Source of the DNA: Ceratopteris richardii
Taxonomy: Eukaryota > Streptophyta > Polypodiopsida > Polypodiales > Pteridaceae
Length of the DNA: 64,000 nucleotides
Assembly: GCA_020310875.1 (NCBI GenBank)
Contig: CM035439.1
Location: forward strand, 141,055,139-141,119,138
Direction of reading: 5' to 3'
Below, piece after piece: positions 43,301-54,644 of the stretch. The notes beneath the pieces were generated by a model, which did not search any database, was not told the DNA's origin, and saw only the letters and a program-made list of their open reading frames with translations. The position numbers were made by a program, and so were the translations under genes. The first letter of the stretch is position 1, and every line of letters starts with the position of its first letter.

Positions 43301-45800
43301 TATTGCAGAAGATAACAGTGATATTAATTCGCTATTGATCTGTTCAATTAGGCATGCCAAGGGAACAAGGAGCCTCGTGGTTCTAACTATATAGAGCTGT
43401 GGGTTAAACTTAAATCATCTGGTAACCATGTATAACCATAGGGCCCATAAGAAAAAGGTGAAATGAACCAAAATCAAAAGTCTATGAGATTATGTCAACC
43501 TTTCATTCATGACCCCTACAACAGCAATGCCCTCTCAAGAAGCCCTTGCACAGTGATATTGTAGTAATGATGGTGCAATTTTTGGTTTATCATCCTTACT
43601 TATTAAAAAGAAAAAAGAAAAATCACAAATGCAGCCATCAATAATGGAGAACATAGACCAATCAACACACAAGCATGAGCAGTCGTAACGAGCCACTACT
43701 TTTATTCATTTTCAAAACAAAGTTAACTGGTTTGTGAACAAGTTCGCACCTCTTAATATATGTAGGGCTACAGTTGAGAGAAAAAAAACTATGGAACGCT
43801 TGTCATCAAGAGCAATGAACAAACATAATTTACTATGACCAAGCCATTGCGACGTCAATCTTCAAAGATGTCACTCCAGAAAGTGAGGAACATGGACAAC
43901 TCACTACCAAGTCCGCATTGAGCACGTGTAGGAAGCAGAGAAAGAAAACACATAGTTCTGAGCATGAACATTGTCCAAAATCTTCAGCCCTGTTGCATCA
44001 GCCTGCAACACAGATGAGAATCACGTCTTGGGAGTACATGCGACATGCTCAAACCAAATCCCTAGAGGCCATGAAAGTCCATGAGGTTGTACTTAGTGAT
44101 AGATCAAAAACCAGAGTAACTCCCAGTCATAATACAATTCCTGAATGTTTTGAACATGACCATCCCCCTTTTTGATCCGTGAGCCTCCCATTCTTGAATT
44201 GTGACCCATTGCATCAGGCATTGTAGAACATCCAGGTATGCCGCCAGCAAGCAACGCACTCATGTGTAGAAACTGTTCAGAAAATCGTGAGCCTCCAGGT
44301 CATACCCATACTCCAATGTTGGTTCAAGATTTGGAAGAACAGTTCATTGTTGAATTCTAAGATTTTTGCATGAATCAGAAGACTGGTTATGTGAGAGTTT
44401 CTATAAGGGATGAGGAGCAATGGACCAGCCGAAGCTTAGAAAGATTAGATTTATCAATAGATGTAGCAGTCATGAAATCTCCAGAAAGCTGGTTGACTCG
44501 AATAGTTGCAGAGCTTCCCTAAGAAGAAATTAAGGCATTTTAGGTGCCCTTCCAACCTACCAGAGAGAATCCACCCCAAGGGAAGCAGTCGAACCTAATA
44601 CACATAGGCGGAACAAGTATGGTAGCACCAGAGGTGGCCTGACCTGCCAGTTTCAACGAGAGGGAGCAATCGAAAAAATACATGCTAACACAGAACTTAC
44701 AGTAAGAGATACCTTTAACACACTTCTTACTGTAACATAGAGAATGACTTGGAGAAGAGTGCCACTCGGCCTGCAATGCGCTTCCGTAGACAAGGAGTTA
44801 AGCACGAATCTTCATGCCAAGCCTATCCATCCAAGAGGAACAGGCATTCCTCCCCCTCCTCAGGCCATCGAGAAAAGCAAGAAGAGGATACTCCTATAGA
44901 GCCCGCATCTGACGGATCCATAGAGCCTCAACCCTAGTCGGGTAGTAAACAAAACGCCGCCAGGACGAGCTCAAAGGCTGAGTTCACAGGAGGGGTTATC
45001 GGAAGATTCCGCAGAACAAAGATGACAAGAGGTGGCTTCACCCAACGAAGAAAAGAAGGTTTGAGAGAGCATGGCTTCATCCTTCCAGGGCCATGGTGTG
45101 TTCAAGAGAAGCCCAACAGCTCCTCGACTTGCAGGAGGTGGGCATGCGGAGGAGCATACACAGGACTCCACCCCGCCATAGCTCAAACTCGCGATACAAA
45201 AGAAGAGAACAGAGAATAATCGTTCCACCATTTTCATTGTACCTACACTTGAATGTGGGAGTTAATGCTCCACCAAATCATCCCGACCGGACTGACAACA
45301 AGGAGGGAGACGTTACCCTCCAGCTCATTCACGTTCGTGACTTCAATATTACCTGCGGGACTTCAACTTGATCTTAGAAATGAGCAATGACCCACTTCCA
45401 GCTTTGCAATTGCAATTAGTACTCATTCGTGATTTTAAATTTCAGACTATTTATGGGAAATGGAAATATTGAGGGGAAGAGAGGGAAGAGGCAAAGAGAG
45501 AATGAACCCCATCCCTCTATTCAAGGCCATCACTAAAAAAGAGGTGACATAGGTGAAAGTGATGCCAAAGTGAATGTGTGGGAGAATGTGTATGTGTGTG
45601 GGAGTGAGAGAGAGAGAGGAGTTTAGGGGGTGTTTTTGTGAAACATTCAAATTGAACTAAAACTTACTCAAAAAATTAAAAGAGAGAGGTACCCAAGGCC
45701 AACCGAAGGCCACACATATTCATCCTCCTCCAAGTGTCAAGGTGCGTCTCACGAAGTATGGACACGCAAACTTGGAAAAACCAACGGCTAAAGGCCGACG
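40333..45800 (-). other. Non-coding interior of the non-autonomous element
   Basis: Both strands are full of stops from 40350 to 43900 and I see no domain, tandem repeat or inner insertion. The first bases (40333-40350) form the polypurine tract. A decayed frame on the plus strand lies at 44238-45225. The interior probably carries packaging signals, but none can be pointed out. Confidence 0.6.
44238..45225 (+). pseudogene. Decayed unknown ORF, antisense to its element
   Basis: On the plus strand a frame from ATG at 44238 reads MPPASNALMCRNCSENREPP, a TAA (44358), QKTGYVRVSIRDEEQW, ERLDLSIDVAVMKSPESWLT, a second TAA (about 44520) and then shifts. Further open pieces are 44749-44937 (HREKQEEDTPIEPASDGSIE) and 45022-45219. 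The residue mix is protein-like (acidic and amphipathic), but I do not recognise a family. It may be a captured host gene fragment or an accessory ORF. Low confidence. Confidence 0.3.
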
Positions 45801-45818
45801 TCCCCAGCAACGGTGCCA
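45801..45818 (-). promoter_or_regulatory. Primer-binding site, tRNA-Asp type
   Basis: On the minus strand TGGCACCGTTGCTGGGGA, with two changes from the perfect site at 1843-1860, both at CpG positions. It lies three bases inside the LTR. Confidence 0.9.
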
Positions 45819-45821
45819 AAT

Positions 45822-46459
45822 TGTTGAGAAAAGGGGAACAACAAACCCTAACCGCCTCACATGGAAGTGAGAGGTTTCTCCAAGTTGGGGCAAAGAATGA
45901 GAGGAGAGGCTCACCCACGCTCATGGAGCAATGGCAACAATGGCCAACATCACAAGGAGCAAAGGGGAACATCCTCCCAACCATGCACACACACATGCAA
46001 ATCCATACACCAAGACCAACGCCATTGCACACAAGGAGGCAAGAGAGTAACAAATGACACCTTCTTCCATTACCAAAATGGAGGCCAAGGCCATGGCCAA
46101 GGGACCTCTCCTTTTACAAATGAGGCTCTTCTTTATATAGAGAAGAGAGGCATATGTGAATAAAAACATGTGGTCAAAAGACCACATGTGCTAAATCAAA
46201 AAGAGAATCTTTATGTGATATGGGACTAACCACCTAGAGAGAGAGAGAGCACGTGAGATTTCTACGTGGGATTTTTGTGTTTGTTCAAAAAGGAGTTTTC
46301 AAAGAAAGGCTTCAATACCATAGACTAGAGGAAATATCAAAAAGGGGTTTTAGGAGAGTGTTCACATGGACATCTCCTAATTACAAAAAAGGGGGTTTTT
46401 TATGAAGGCTAAAGGATGCCATAGCATGAGAAAAAATATGGGCAATCCTTATAACAACA
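45822..46459 (-). repeat. 5' LTR (right) of the non-autonomous element
   Basis: Same length as the left copy, 638 bases. Differences seen include ccaaacca/cccaacca, gagcgcg/gagcacg and cgatcc/caatcc. Confidence 0.95.
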
Positions 46460-47321
46460 ACATGCATATTGCTGATTTGCATGCCTCATTTGCAATGTTT
46501 GATTTGGGGCATTTGCATATCTATTTGGGCATTCAATTTATGCAAGTTGATGGTGGAATGACTTTGTGTCAAATAAAATATATTGACATATTATTGCAAC
46601 ATTTTGGCCTTGAAGATTGTAACCCTATTGCCATTCCTATGGAGACAGGTTTACGATTGAGTCTTCATGATGCTAGAGATGCATTTGATGTTGTTCTCTA
46701 TCAGTAGGCTACTGGATGCTTGATTTACTTATGCAGTACTCGGCCAGTTATTCAGTTTGTTGTCTCACAAATGAGCATGTTTATGCATTTCCCAAGTGTC
46801 AAGCATTGGCAGACGATTAAGCACATCTTTCGCTGCTTGAGTGGTATGCGTCTACTTGGATTTTTTATCCCAAGGGGCGATCACTACCGCCAGATTTGCA
46901 TGCTTGTTTTGATAGTGATTGGGCTGGTTGCTTTGACACTCGTGTGTCCACCAGTGGTTTTTGCTTCATGCTTGGTAGCTCATGTATATCTTGGTTGAGC
47001 AAGAAGCAGCCTACTATGGTCACTTCCAATTGTGAGCTTGAGTGTAGGGAAGCTCTCATAGCGATTGTTGAGTGTGTGTGGCTCAGATGCCTTATGTATT
47101 ATTTGGGTGTTGGTCAGTCTTCTACCACCACCATCTTCACTGACAGTCAGAGTGCATTGGCAATTGTGAGGAACCCTCTGTTCCATGCTCGCACTAAGCA
47201 CATTGAGGTGTATTATCATTATGTCAGGGAGAGGTTCTCCGCTGGGGAGATCAACTTGGCATATGTGCCCACACAGGAGAACATTGCAAACCTTATTATG
47301 AAGGCCCTGCATGAGTGGTAG
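46460..47321 (+). pseudogene. Copia RT C-terminus and RNase H (element B)
   Basis: It resumes the RT thumb after the insertion (DLGHLHIYLGIQFMQVDGGM, YIDILLQHFGLEDCNPIAIP), then a TAG near 46705, HWQTIKHIFRCLSGMRL, and RNase H in another frame: HACFDSDWAGCFDTRVSTSG (Asp), TSNCELECREALIAIVECVW (Glu), TDSQSALAIVRNPLFHART (Asp), KHIEVYYHYVRERF and NIANLIMKALHEW at the stop (47319). A polypurine tract (cccaggggggatt) follows before the LTR at 47356. Confidence 0.85.
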
Positions 47322-47355
47322 CTCCTTGTTGTCCGCATCACTCCCAGGGGGGATT

Positions 47356-47564
47356 TGTTGATATATTTAGGTAGTGATGTGTCTGAACACTCTAGGACTA
47401 CTAGGGCACTTCTTTCCCTCTTTAGGAGGTTTTTTCCCTCAGCTTGTATATATGCCTATTTCCCTAATGGGCTACTTATCTTTGTACATTCTAGTGGTAA
47501 TACATCCAGTATTGTGTGTTGTACTCTAAGCTTCTTCTTCTTCCTTGTGCTATTTGTGTACTCC
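47356..47564 (+). repeat. 3' LTR of copia B, end missing
   Basis: It matches 31534-31763 from tgttgatatatttaggtag up to gtgtactcc; the final 20 or so bases are absent and chromovirus coding follows at once. Confidence 0.9.
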
Positions 47565-48245
47565 TTGTTATTCTTTAGATAATCAAAGTAATTGGGATGA
47601 GAAAATTCCTTTATTATAGTTTGCATTAATAACACAACACATACCACTATTGGACGTGCACCATATGAATTTTTTTATGGTAAAAAGCTTCCCATTCCCA
47701 TGTCTATCACTCAAACTGATATACCTATGGCTGATTCTTTTGCACAAGATCATATTTCTACACTTCATGAGGTTCATGAGCACATTAAAAAGAGTCAAGA
47801 ACATTACATGCATAATGTTAATAAGAAACGAGTAGCTAAAAAATTTAATGAAAATGATTTGGTATGGTTAAGAATAATTAAAAGACATTTGAAAAATATT
47901 TCACAACATCTAAAGCTAAACTTGCACCATGTTATTATGGACCTTTCCATATTATTCAAAAACTTAATGAGAATGTTGTTTAGACTAGACATACATTCTC
48001 ATTGGAATATACATAATTCTTTTCATATTAGTTTATTGAAATCTTTTAAAGGAACTTTACCACTCACTCCGATTTTAGATTATCCTCCATTACTTGAAGA
48101 GGATGCTGAAATTTTTATTCCAGAGAAAATACTTGATTATGATGTTACTACTACACGCATAGGTAACCAATATCATAGATATTTAGTAAAAATATAAAAA
48201 TCATTCCTTTGAAGAATCTCAATGGATTCATAAAACATCACTAAC
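47565..48245 (+). pseudogene. Chromovirus integrase C-terminus and chromodomain
   Basis: It continues the frame left at 31533: NQSNWDEKIPLL, a TAG, then TTIGRAPYEFFYGKKLPIPM, DSFAQDHISTLHEVHEHIKK, NENDLVWLRI, SFHISLLKSFKG and IPEKILDYDVTTTRIGNQYH. After YLVKI a TAA at 48195 ends the frame; the chromodomain continues in the next frame as YKNHSFEESQWIHKTSLTL. The chromodomain directs integration to marked heterochromatin. Chromodomain plus integrase places the element among chromoviruses (Tekay/CRM/Reina group; not resolved). Confidence 0.8.
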
Positions 48246-48905
48246 TCTAGACTATGATCATTTGATTTCTACATATCATTCATAGTCACATTAAATTCCA
48301 GTTTTCCAATTCCATGCATGTGTTTTTACATGGAACATGCTTATGATTATTCAGTGATGGGACATTTGACTGGCCATCAATGTCTATTTTATTTTTATCA
48401 ACTGAGGTCAGTTGCTCCTCAATAAGTGGCATGTTATACTTTATGGAATAATGCAGTGTTATATGGATTTTAATATCTTGAGAGTTTTTAATGTTATTTG
48501 TGTTTTGAATTACCAAGTGAAGACTCATGAGGGTGTGAACATGTGTGGACTTATTCAGATATTTTTGAAGATATTTAAAAGAAATTATTTTAGTTATTTT
48601 TTTGTAAAAATAATAGATCCTTTTAGAAAGCGATATTTTTGTAAAAATAGTAGATCATTTGAAAAGGGAAGATTTTGTAAATAAAGTAGATTTTCATAAA
48701 TGCACGCTTTTCAAAGCACTGCCCTCATGTATCTTCTATTCAAATTATAATGAAAAATACCTATAAATACACATGCTCTGATAGACTCATCCTTTAGAGC
48801 ATGTGGGGGGAGATTGTACCCAATTTGGTGTCAAGTCTCTTATCTCTTTCTATTCTCTGAGTACTTTTGTGAGATTTTGCTTCTGTAGTATTCTCTGTGT
48901 TGTAC
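48246..48905 (+). other. Chromovirus 3' end: tail, polypurine tract, LTR start
   Basis: There is no coding. About 48596-48690 holds three near-copies of a 40-base unit (tttttgtaaaaatagtagatc). Near 48799-48812 is gcatgtggggggaga, a polypurine tract, followed by ttgtacccaatttgg, which may be the start of the 3' LTR. Copia coding begins at 48906, so the LTR is cut short. Confidence 0.4.
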
Positions 48906-50785
48906 AATGCATGATATGTCAAATGGCGACATCATTATTGCTTCTAGCATTTTATGTCAGGGGCTATATAAGCTCAAAGACTATGAAAGATCTGTAAATG
49001 ATTTGGCATATGTAGTACATGATTCTCAGGCTATGTCAGATGCAAAGCTTTGGCATGCAACTTGTACATAGTGATGTCTGTGGTCCTATGCAGACACCTT
49101 CTTTTGGGAACTATCTTTACTTCGTGACTTTCATCGATGATTTTTCCAGGCATGCATGGGTGTATCCATTGAAGACAAAGTCCGAAGTGTTTATGTGTTC
49201 GGGCTACTCAGAAATTGCAGCTTGTACATAGTGATATCTGTGGTCCTATGCATACACCTTCTTTTGGGAACTATCTTTAATTCGTGACTTTCATCGATGA
49301 TTTTTCCAGGCATGCAAAGGCATATCCATTGAATGCAAAGTCTGAAGTGTTTATGTGCTTCAAACAATTTCTACTTTTGGATGAAAATCTGTCAGCATGT
49401 AAAATGGGCACCCTCCATTCTGATCGAGGGGGAAAATATATGACTTCTAACTTTAATGCATTTCTGGTTGAACGTGGGATAAGAAATCAGTGTACAGTGC
49501 CGTATACACCTCAATAGAATGGTGTTGTTGAATGGAAGAACAAGTCACTCATGGAGATGGCGAGGTGTATGGTCAAGAGTCAGGCTTTACCACATAGTTT
49601 CTAGCTTGAGGCTCTTATGTGTGCAGCATATGTACTAAACATGTGTCCACTAAAGCGCTACAGTCTATCACTCTATATGAGGCTGGTCATGGTCGCAAGC
49701 CATATGTTGCTCATCTGCGTGTTTTTGGTTGTTTGGCATATGCATTAGTGCCTGAACAACATCGCAAAAAAATGTAGTAAAATGTATTTTTGTTGGGTAC
49801 AATTCTGAAAGTAAAGGCTATCGTTTGTATCATCCACAGATTAAACGCATTCTGGTTAGCCGTGATGTTGTTTTTGTGGAAGATGCTATTCAGCCATTGC
49901 TTTCATGTACTAAGGAGACATCTGTTAGCTCCAAAGACATGTATGATACTTTGCTGCCTCTTTTTACAGGTGGACTGTCTAGTGCTGGTCCTAGTGAGGC
50001 AACTTCTCAACCTTTGCAGGTTTCATGTGATGATGCAAATCATTCCATTTTAGATGCAGATTTACATCATGCACTTGCTGACAAGAGAGCTGATATTGAG
50101 CAGGCGAAGACTATGCCAAAATGGGTGGTGTAGAACTTGCATGACAACAAATTAGATGCACCTCTGTCATATCGTACTTGGTTAGGATCTCATACTGCCT
50201 CTTTTGCATCAGATTGCTATGCTATGGCTGCGTCTAGTCGCTGTGATGAGAATGAGCCTATTTTATTTGAAGAAGCACAAAATTCAAAAAATTTGATGAC
50301 TGCTATGCAATTTGAATATGATGCTATAATGAAGAATGGTACCTGATCTTTATGTGACTTGCCTTTTGGAAAGAAGGCCATTGGCATAAAGTGGGTATAC
50401 AAGCTGAAGCAGAAACTTGATGGAACAGTTGCCAGGAATAAGGCTAGGCTTGTTGCAAAGGGTTATGCACAGGAAAGAGGCATTGATTTTGATGAAACCT
50501 TTGCTCCTACTTGCTAAATGACTACTATTCGTAGCATCTGTGCACTTGCAGCTCATCATGGTTGGAATGTACATCAGTTGGATATTAAAATAGCATTTTT
50601 GAATGGTGACTTGCATGAAGAAGTGTATGTTTTCAGCCCCATGGCTTTGTGCAGAAAGGGCATGAAAACCAGGTGTGCATGTTAAAGAAGGCATTAAATG
50701 GTTTAAAGCAAGCACCACGTGCTAGGTATGAAAAGATACATGCCTATCTCATTGCACATGGTTTTGAGAATAGTCCAACTGAAAG
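48906..50785 (+). pseudogene. Copia B-type fragment: integrase to RT
   Basis: It starts within the pre-integrase domain (MSNGDIIIASSILCQGLYKL), then integrase core pieces ([40 protein letters not shown]) with a 160-base tandem duplication, NGVVEWKNKSLMEMARCM, VVKCIFVGYNSESKGYR, and RT to RLVAKGYAQERGIDFDETFA and LDIKIAFLNGDLHEEVYVF. It breaks off before YVDD. LTRs are absent. Many stops are present. It is the same family as copia B. Confidence 0.85.
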
Positions 50786-51630
50786 TAACAACTGAATAAC
50801 ATCTTCCACAAAAACAACATCACATCTAACCAAAATGCATTTAGTCTGTGGATGATACAGACAATAGCCTTTGCTTTCAGAACTACCCAACTAAAATACA
50901 TTTTACTGCTTTATTATCCAATTTCTTGTGATGTTGTTCAGGCACTAATGCATATGTCAGACAACCAAAAACATGTAGGTGAGCAACAGATGGCTTACGA
51001 CCATGCCAAGCCTTGTATGGCATGATAGATTGCAATGATTTAGTGGGACACCTATTAAGTACATATGCTACACACATGACAACCTCAAGCCAGAAACTAT
51101 GTGGTAAAGCCTACTCTTGGCAATACACCTCACCATCTCCATGAGTGACCTATTCTTCCGTTCAACATTTGCATTCTGTTGAGGTGTATACAACACTCTA
51201 CACTGATGTTTTATCCCACATTCAACCAAAAATGCATTAAAGTCAGAAGACATATATCCCCCACCTATCAGAAGGGAGGGTGGCCATTTTACATGCTGAC
51301 ACATTTTCAGCCAAAACCAAAAACATTTTGAAGCACATAAGCACTTCGGAATTTTCCTTCAATGGATATACCCATGCATGCCTAAAAAAATCATCAATGA
51401 AAGTCACGAAGTAAAGAGTTTCCAAAAGAGGGTGTCTGCATAGGACCATAGACATCACTATGAACAAGCTGCAATTTTTGAGTAGCTTGAACTGCACCAT
51501 CTTTTGTAAAGGAGGAATGCTTCATTTTGCCCAAACTACAACCTTCACAAACATGTTTACTTGGTGCCTCAAGTTTCGGTAAAGAGGAGACCATTTCAGA
51601 TTTTTTCACGTGTAGCAAACATGCTTGTAT
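50786..51630 (-). pseudogene. Copia B-type integrase fragment, inverted
   Basis: On the minus strand, from 51630 leftwards: [48 protein letters not shown] (Asp), [19 protein letters not shown], a core with an altered second Asp region (LPSDRWGIY), MCVAYVLNRCPTKSLQSIMP, AWHGRKPSVAHLHVFGCLTY and AVKCILVG. It covers the same part of integrase as 49050-49900 on the plus strand, so the two are inverted relatives about 900 bases apart. Confidence 0.85.
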
Positions 51631-51727
51631 GATGTGTCTACTTAAAGAGGGATTTTTGCGCTATTTTTTCCTCATAGAATCACTCCCTATGTATTAAGAT
51701 CATTTTCATAAGTCTCAAAAAGGTTCA

Positions 51728-52401
51728 TGTTGGCAGTATATCTGATAGCAACTCGAGGCATTAACTTAAAGGAAGCATGTAAGACGAGAATGCAATGAGT
51801 TTTGGGGGCCAAACACTTCATTTTTTTTTAATAAATATACTTCGTGATATTCCTTTCAAACTTCAAATAGTGATTATTATCACTTTTCTAACATGTGTAC
51901 CATAAAACACCCAACTTTGTATTTAACAACTCCATTTTGTGCAAGTCAAGGAGTCCTCAAGCTTGAGGAGTTTAGGTAGAATGACCATACCAATTTTTGT
52001 AATTTTTAGACTTCATTTGGACCTCCAAATGACCCCAAAAACTTATTTTTAACTATGCTAGACATTAGGTATGAAACGGGTCAAAACTAGTCTAGAAACT
52101 ATAAAAAGAGCTAGAGAGCTCATTTTTGAGGTTAGCTTGTGTTGGCAAGTTAGAGATTAGAGCTATTTTTGAACTTGTAATAGTGTTCTTGAGTAATAGA
52201 GCTTGTTCATGACCATCCATTGCTTCTCTCTTGTCTTTGTTGTGTGTGTGCATGTATGTGTGTGCATTATCATGCTTCTCACCTTCACGTTCTGTCACTT
52301 CATGTGTTCACGATCTTCATATCACTCCTATCTCTTTCTTGGATTGACAATTAAGGAGGTGGAACTTCTTAGTGTAGAGCTTATCCTAGCCTAGAACAAC
52401 A
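51728..52401 (+). repeat. 5' LTR of gypsy element G5
   Basis: It starts tgttggcagtatatctg (outer edge inferred) and ends agaacaaca before ccaaattt and the PBS. It matches the family LTRs in the middle (gaggagtttaggtagaatgaccataccaattttt), has a TATA box (52100-52107) and the TG-rich run. Its interior continues to 53567, where copia C is inserted. Confidence 0.8.
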
Positions 52402-52408
52402 CCAAATT

Positions 52409-52426
52409 TGGATCCGTTGTCGGGGA
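52409..52426 (+). promoter_or_regulatory. Primer-binding site, tRNA-Asp type
   Basis: TGGATCCGTTGTCGGGGA, three changes from the perfect site. Confidence 0.85.
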
Positions 52427-52779
52427 TCGAGTTCTAGGACGAATGCTTGACGGTAAGAGTATAGTGAGAATTGGTGTTGGAAGGTAAATAGCTTCAATTT
52501 TTGTTGTTGTTTTTGCTTTTTTTTCTTGTGTTTTTCATCTCCCCTACACTGCTCCTCCATCCCCCCATCATGTTCTTACATTCCAAAAAAATCAAAAAAT
52601 TCACCATATCCACCTATTCCCTCCACTTTCCTCATTTGCGCATGCAAGAGAGACAGAGAGCTCTTGTGCAAGATTGTGTGTTTGTGTTTGTGATTTTTGT
52701 TGTAGGTAATTCACTCAAGTACAACAGGGAAGCTCTGAAAAGGTAAAATCTGCAACTTTTTGTCAGTTCTACCATTGGT

Positions 52780-53335
52780 GTCAGACCATCGCAATGGTCT
52801 GACAAACTCGCCCTTTTTGGATTGCATCATAGGCACAACATAGAACACACTTGCACACACCTGAATCCACAGAAGAATTTAAAAAACTTGCATTTTGGTG
52901 GACCATCACGATTGGCTCAAGCCATCATGATGATGTCATACTATCAGGATTGGCTCATGTGATCCCGACGGTCTCACACCATCGCAACGGTTCTGGTGGA
53001 CCATCGTGATGGTCATGTACCATCACGAAGATCACACCGATGCCATGCCATCGCGATTGGCTCATGCCATCGTGACACTTCATTTTCCACATGTCACTTG
53101 AACCATCACAATGGTCCCTTTGACCGTTGACCATCACGATGATTGACTAGGCCATCAAGATGGTGCCACACCATTATTATGGCTTGCTTGACTTAGAACA
53201 TTGTGACGCCTTGATAGGACGGACCATCATGACGGCTCGGTAGACCATCGTGATGCTCCGATAAGTTCAGACCATCACGATGACTCATCTAGATCAGACC
53301 ATCGCGATGGTCCCAGACCATCGCCATTATTGAAC
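52780..53335 (+). repeat. Leader repeat built on ACCATCGCGATGGT
   Basis: About 20 irregular units of the type accatc(g/a)cgatgg are spaced 15-40 bases apart. One is a perfect 16-base palindrome (53297-53312, gaccatcgcgatggtc). Others have the CpG changed (accatcacgatgg, gccatcatgatgat). The repeat sits between PBS and missing gag, as in the sister elements. Confidence 0.85.
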
Positions 53336-53567
53336 ACCATGAAGGGTTCAATTTAAAAAAAAAAATAGGGTTTTGATTTTTGGCAATTTCAAGGACTATT
53401 TTGAGTCATTTTTGAGTAATTGGTGCAATTGAGAGGCTCATTAGCTTATATTTGAAGAAAAATTGTCTACTTGTTTTAACCCTAGAGAGCCTAAACATCC
53501 ATAACTTTTTCATACCAAATCCGTTTTTTGAAGTTGACCCTTCTAGGGGATTAGGAAACAAAGGGGA
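53336..53567 (+). other. Remaining leader of G5
   Basis: No coding is seen. It starts with an A-rich run near 53354. Sequence such as gagcctaaacatccataactttttcataccaaatccg is typical leader. It ends at the copia C insertion; the 5 bases before the LTR are gggga. Confidence 0.5.
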
Positions 53568-54622
53568 TGTTGGAACATCAAGCTTATACTATGCTTGAGG
53601 TGGATTTGATCTACATCAAAAACTATGGCTTGGATTACGTCGAAGGAATATCCATTGGAGAGTTTTTTTTTATGCTCACTTATTGTATTTTTTAAAAAGA
53701 TTTCTCATAGATCTTTTACCATTGTAAAAGCCTAGAGCTTCACACATGTAAAAGTAGAAAGATAGAGCTAAAATTCCATGAATTTGTGGTGGTTGAGTTG
53801 CAATCAAATCAATCAATCGATCACCTAAAAATAGATCAAATTAGATCTTCACTTTTCCTAGATTGTAGGAAAATGAATTGATTCCCTCCAACAACTCGAC
53901 TGCCTTCATTTGAATTCAAAATCCACTTGTAGAAGTCGTGGATCACTTCTAGATTCTATATATAGACTTTATATCATTTCTACAATACATGGAAGCAATA
54001 TACATACACTTGTGACCATCATTGTCTTGCTCCTTCATTTTTCTGCATCATCTTCTTCGACAACAGTAAGCTTGCAGAGGTTGCTGCTCTGTCTACAGAG
54101 CTCCAAATTGGATGAGAGATGGATCATTATAAAGTTATGAGTGTCTAGTTTATGCGTGAAAATTGGCATAGCATTTGGTTTAGTAGATTGAGAAATGAGA
54201 GTCTTTCTGTCTCAGGGTCAATCTCTGTGTATTCCTAAAAAATAGGAGGTACCACCATTGAGTGTCTGATTCATTCTAATAGCATATATTGCTTATTCCT
54301 TATAATATTGTGATTTATTCCTTATAATATTGTGATTTATGTAATCATGTTGTTTGCTATGAGCATTTGAAGTTCATTGTTTCATCCAAAGATAATAAGT
54401 TTTTTGAGCTAGTCGATGTGCAACCCTATCTGTTTTGTATCGACTCTTTCTCCTTGATGATCCAAAGTACATAATGCGTTTTATTGCACTTGTCGCATGA
54501 ATATAAGGTATATTTGAGTCTCCATAAGTTCAAGGACTGGTTTTGTGCCGGTTGGATAGACCAAACTTCATCGCTTCACAACTCATTTTCCTACCTCCTA
54601 CAAGCTTCTCGAAGTTCTTTCA
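53568..54622 (+). repeat. 5' LTR of copia C
   Basis: It starts tgttggaacatcaagc and ends gttctttca, followed by g and the PBS. About 1055 bases; it resembles the LTRs of copia E and A' in length and motifs. The 3' LTR is outside the window. Confidence 0.85.
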
Positions 54623-54623
54623 G

Positions 54624-54635
54624 TGGTATCAGAGC
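54624..54635 (+). promoter_or_regulatory. Primer-binding site, initiator Met tRNA
   Basis: TGGTATCAGAGC, the standard copia site, ten bases before the gag start at 54645. Confidence 0.95.
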
Positions 54636-54644
54636 TAGATCAAG

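Larger units (their letters stand above)
39695..46459 (-). mobile_element. Minus-strand LTR element without retroelement genes
   Basis: Two 638-base LTRs (39695-40332, 45822-46459) appear to differ at only a handful of positions. The duplication is ATATG/ACATG. In minus orientation the right LTR is the 5' one: the PBS (45801-45818) sits beside it and a polypurine tract (gtctaggagggggaggag) beside the left LTR. The 5.5 kb interior has no gag, protease, RT, RNase H or integrase that I can recognise. It is a non-autonomous element of the LARD kind, possibly recently active given the similar LTRs. Confidence 0.85.
31534..47564 (+). mobile_element. Copia element B, interrupted by two insertions
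   Basis: It has LTRs at both ends (31534-31763, 47356-47564), PBS, gag, protease remnant, integrase, RT and RNase H in copia order. It is inserted in chromovirus integrase: coding continues from 31533 to 47565. Copia A' (31984-36318) splits its leader and an LTR element (39695-46459) splits its RT just after the YVDD box. The last 20 or so bases of the 3' LTR and the right duplication are lost. Confidence 0.85.
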
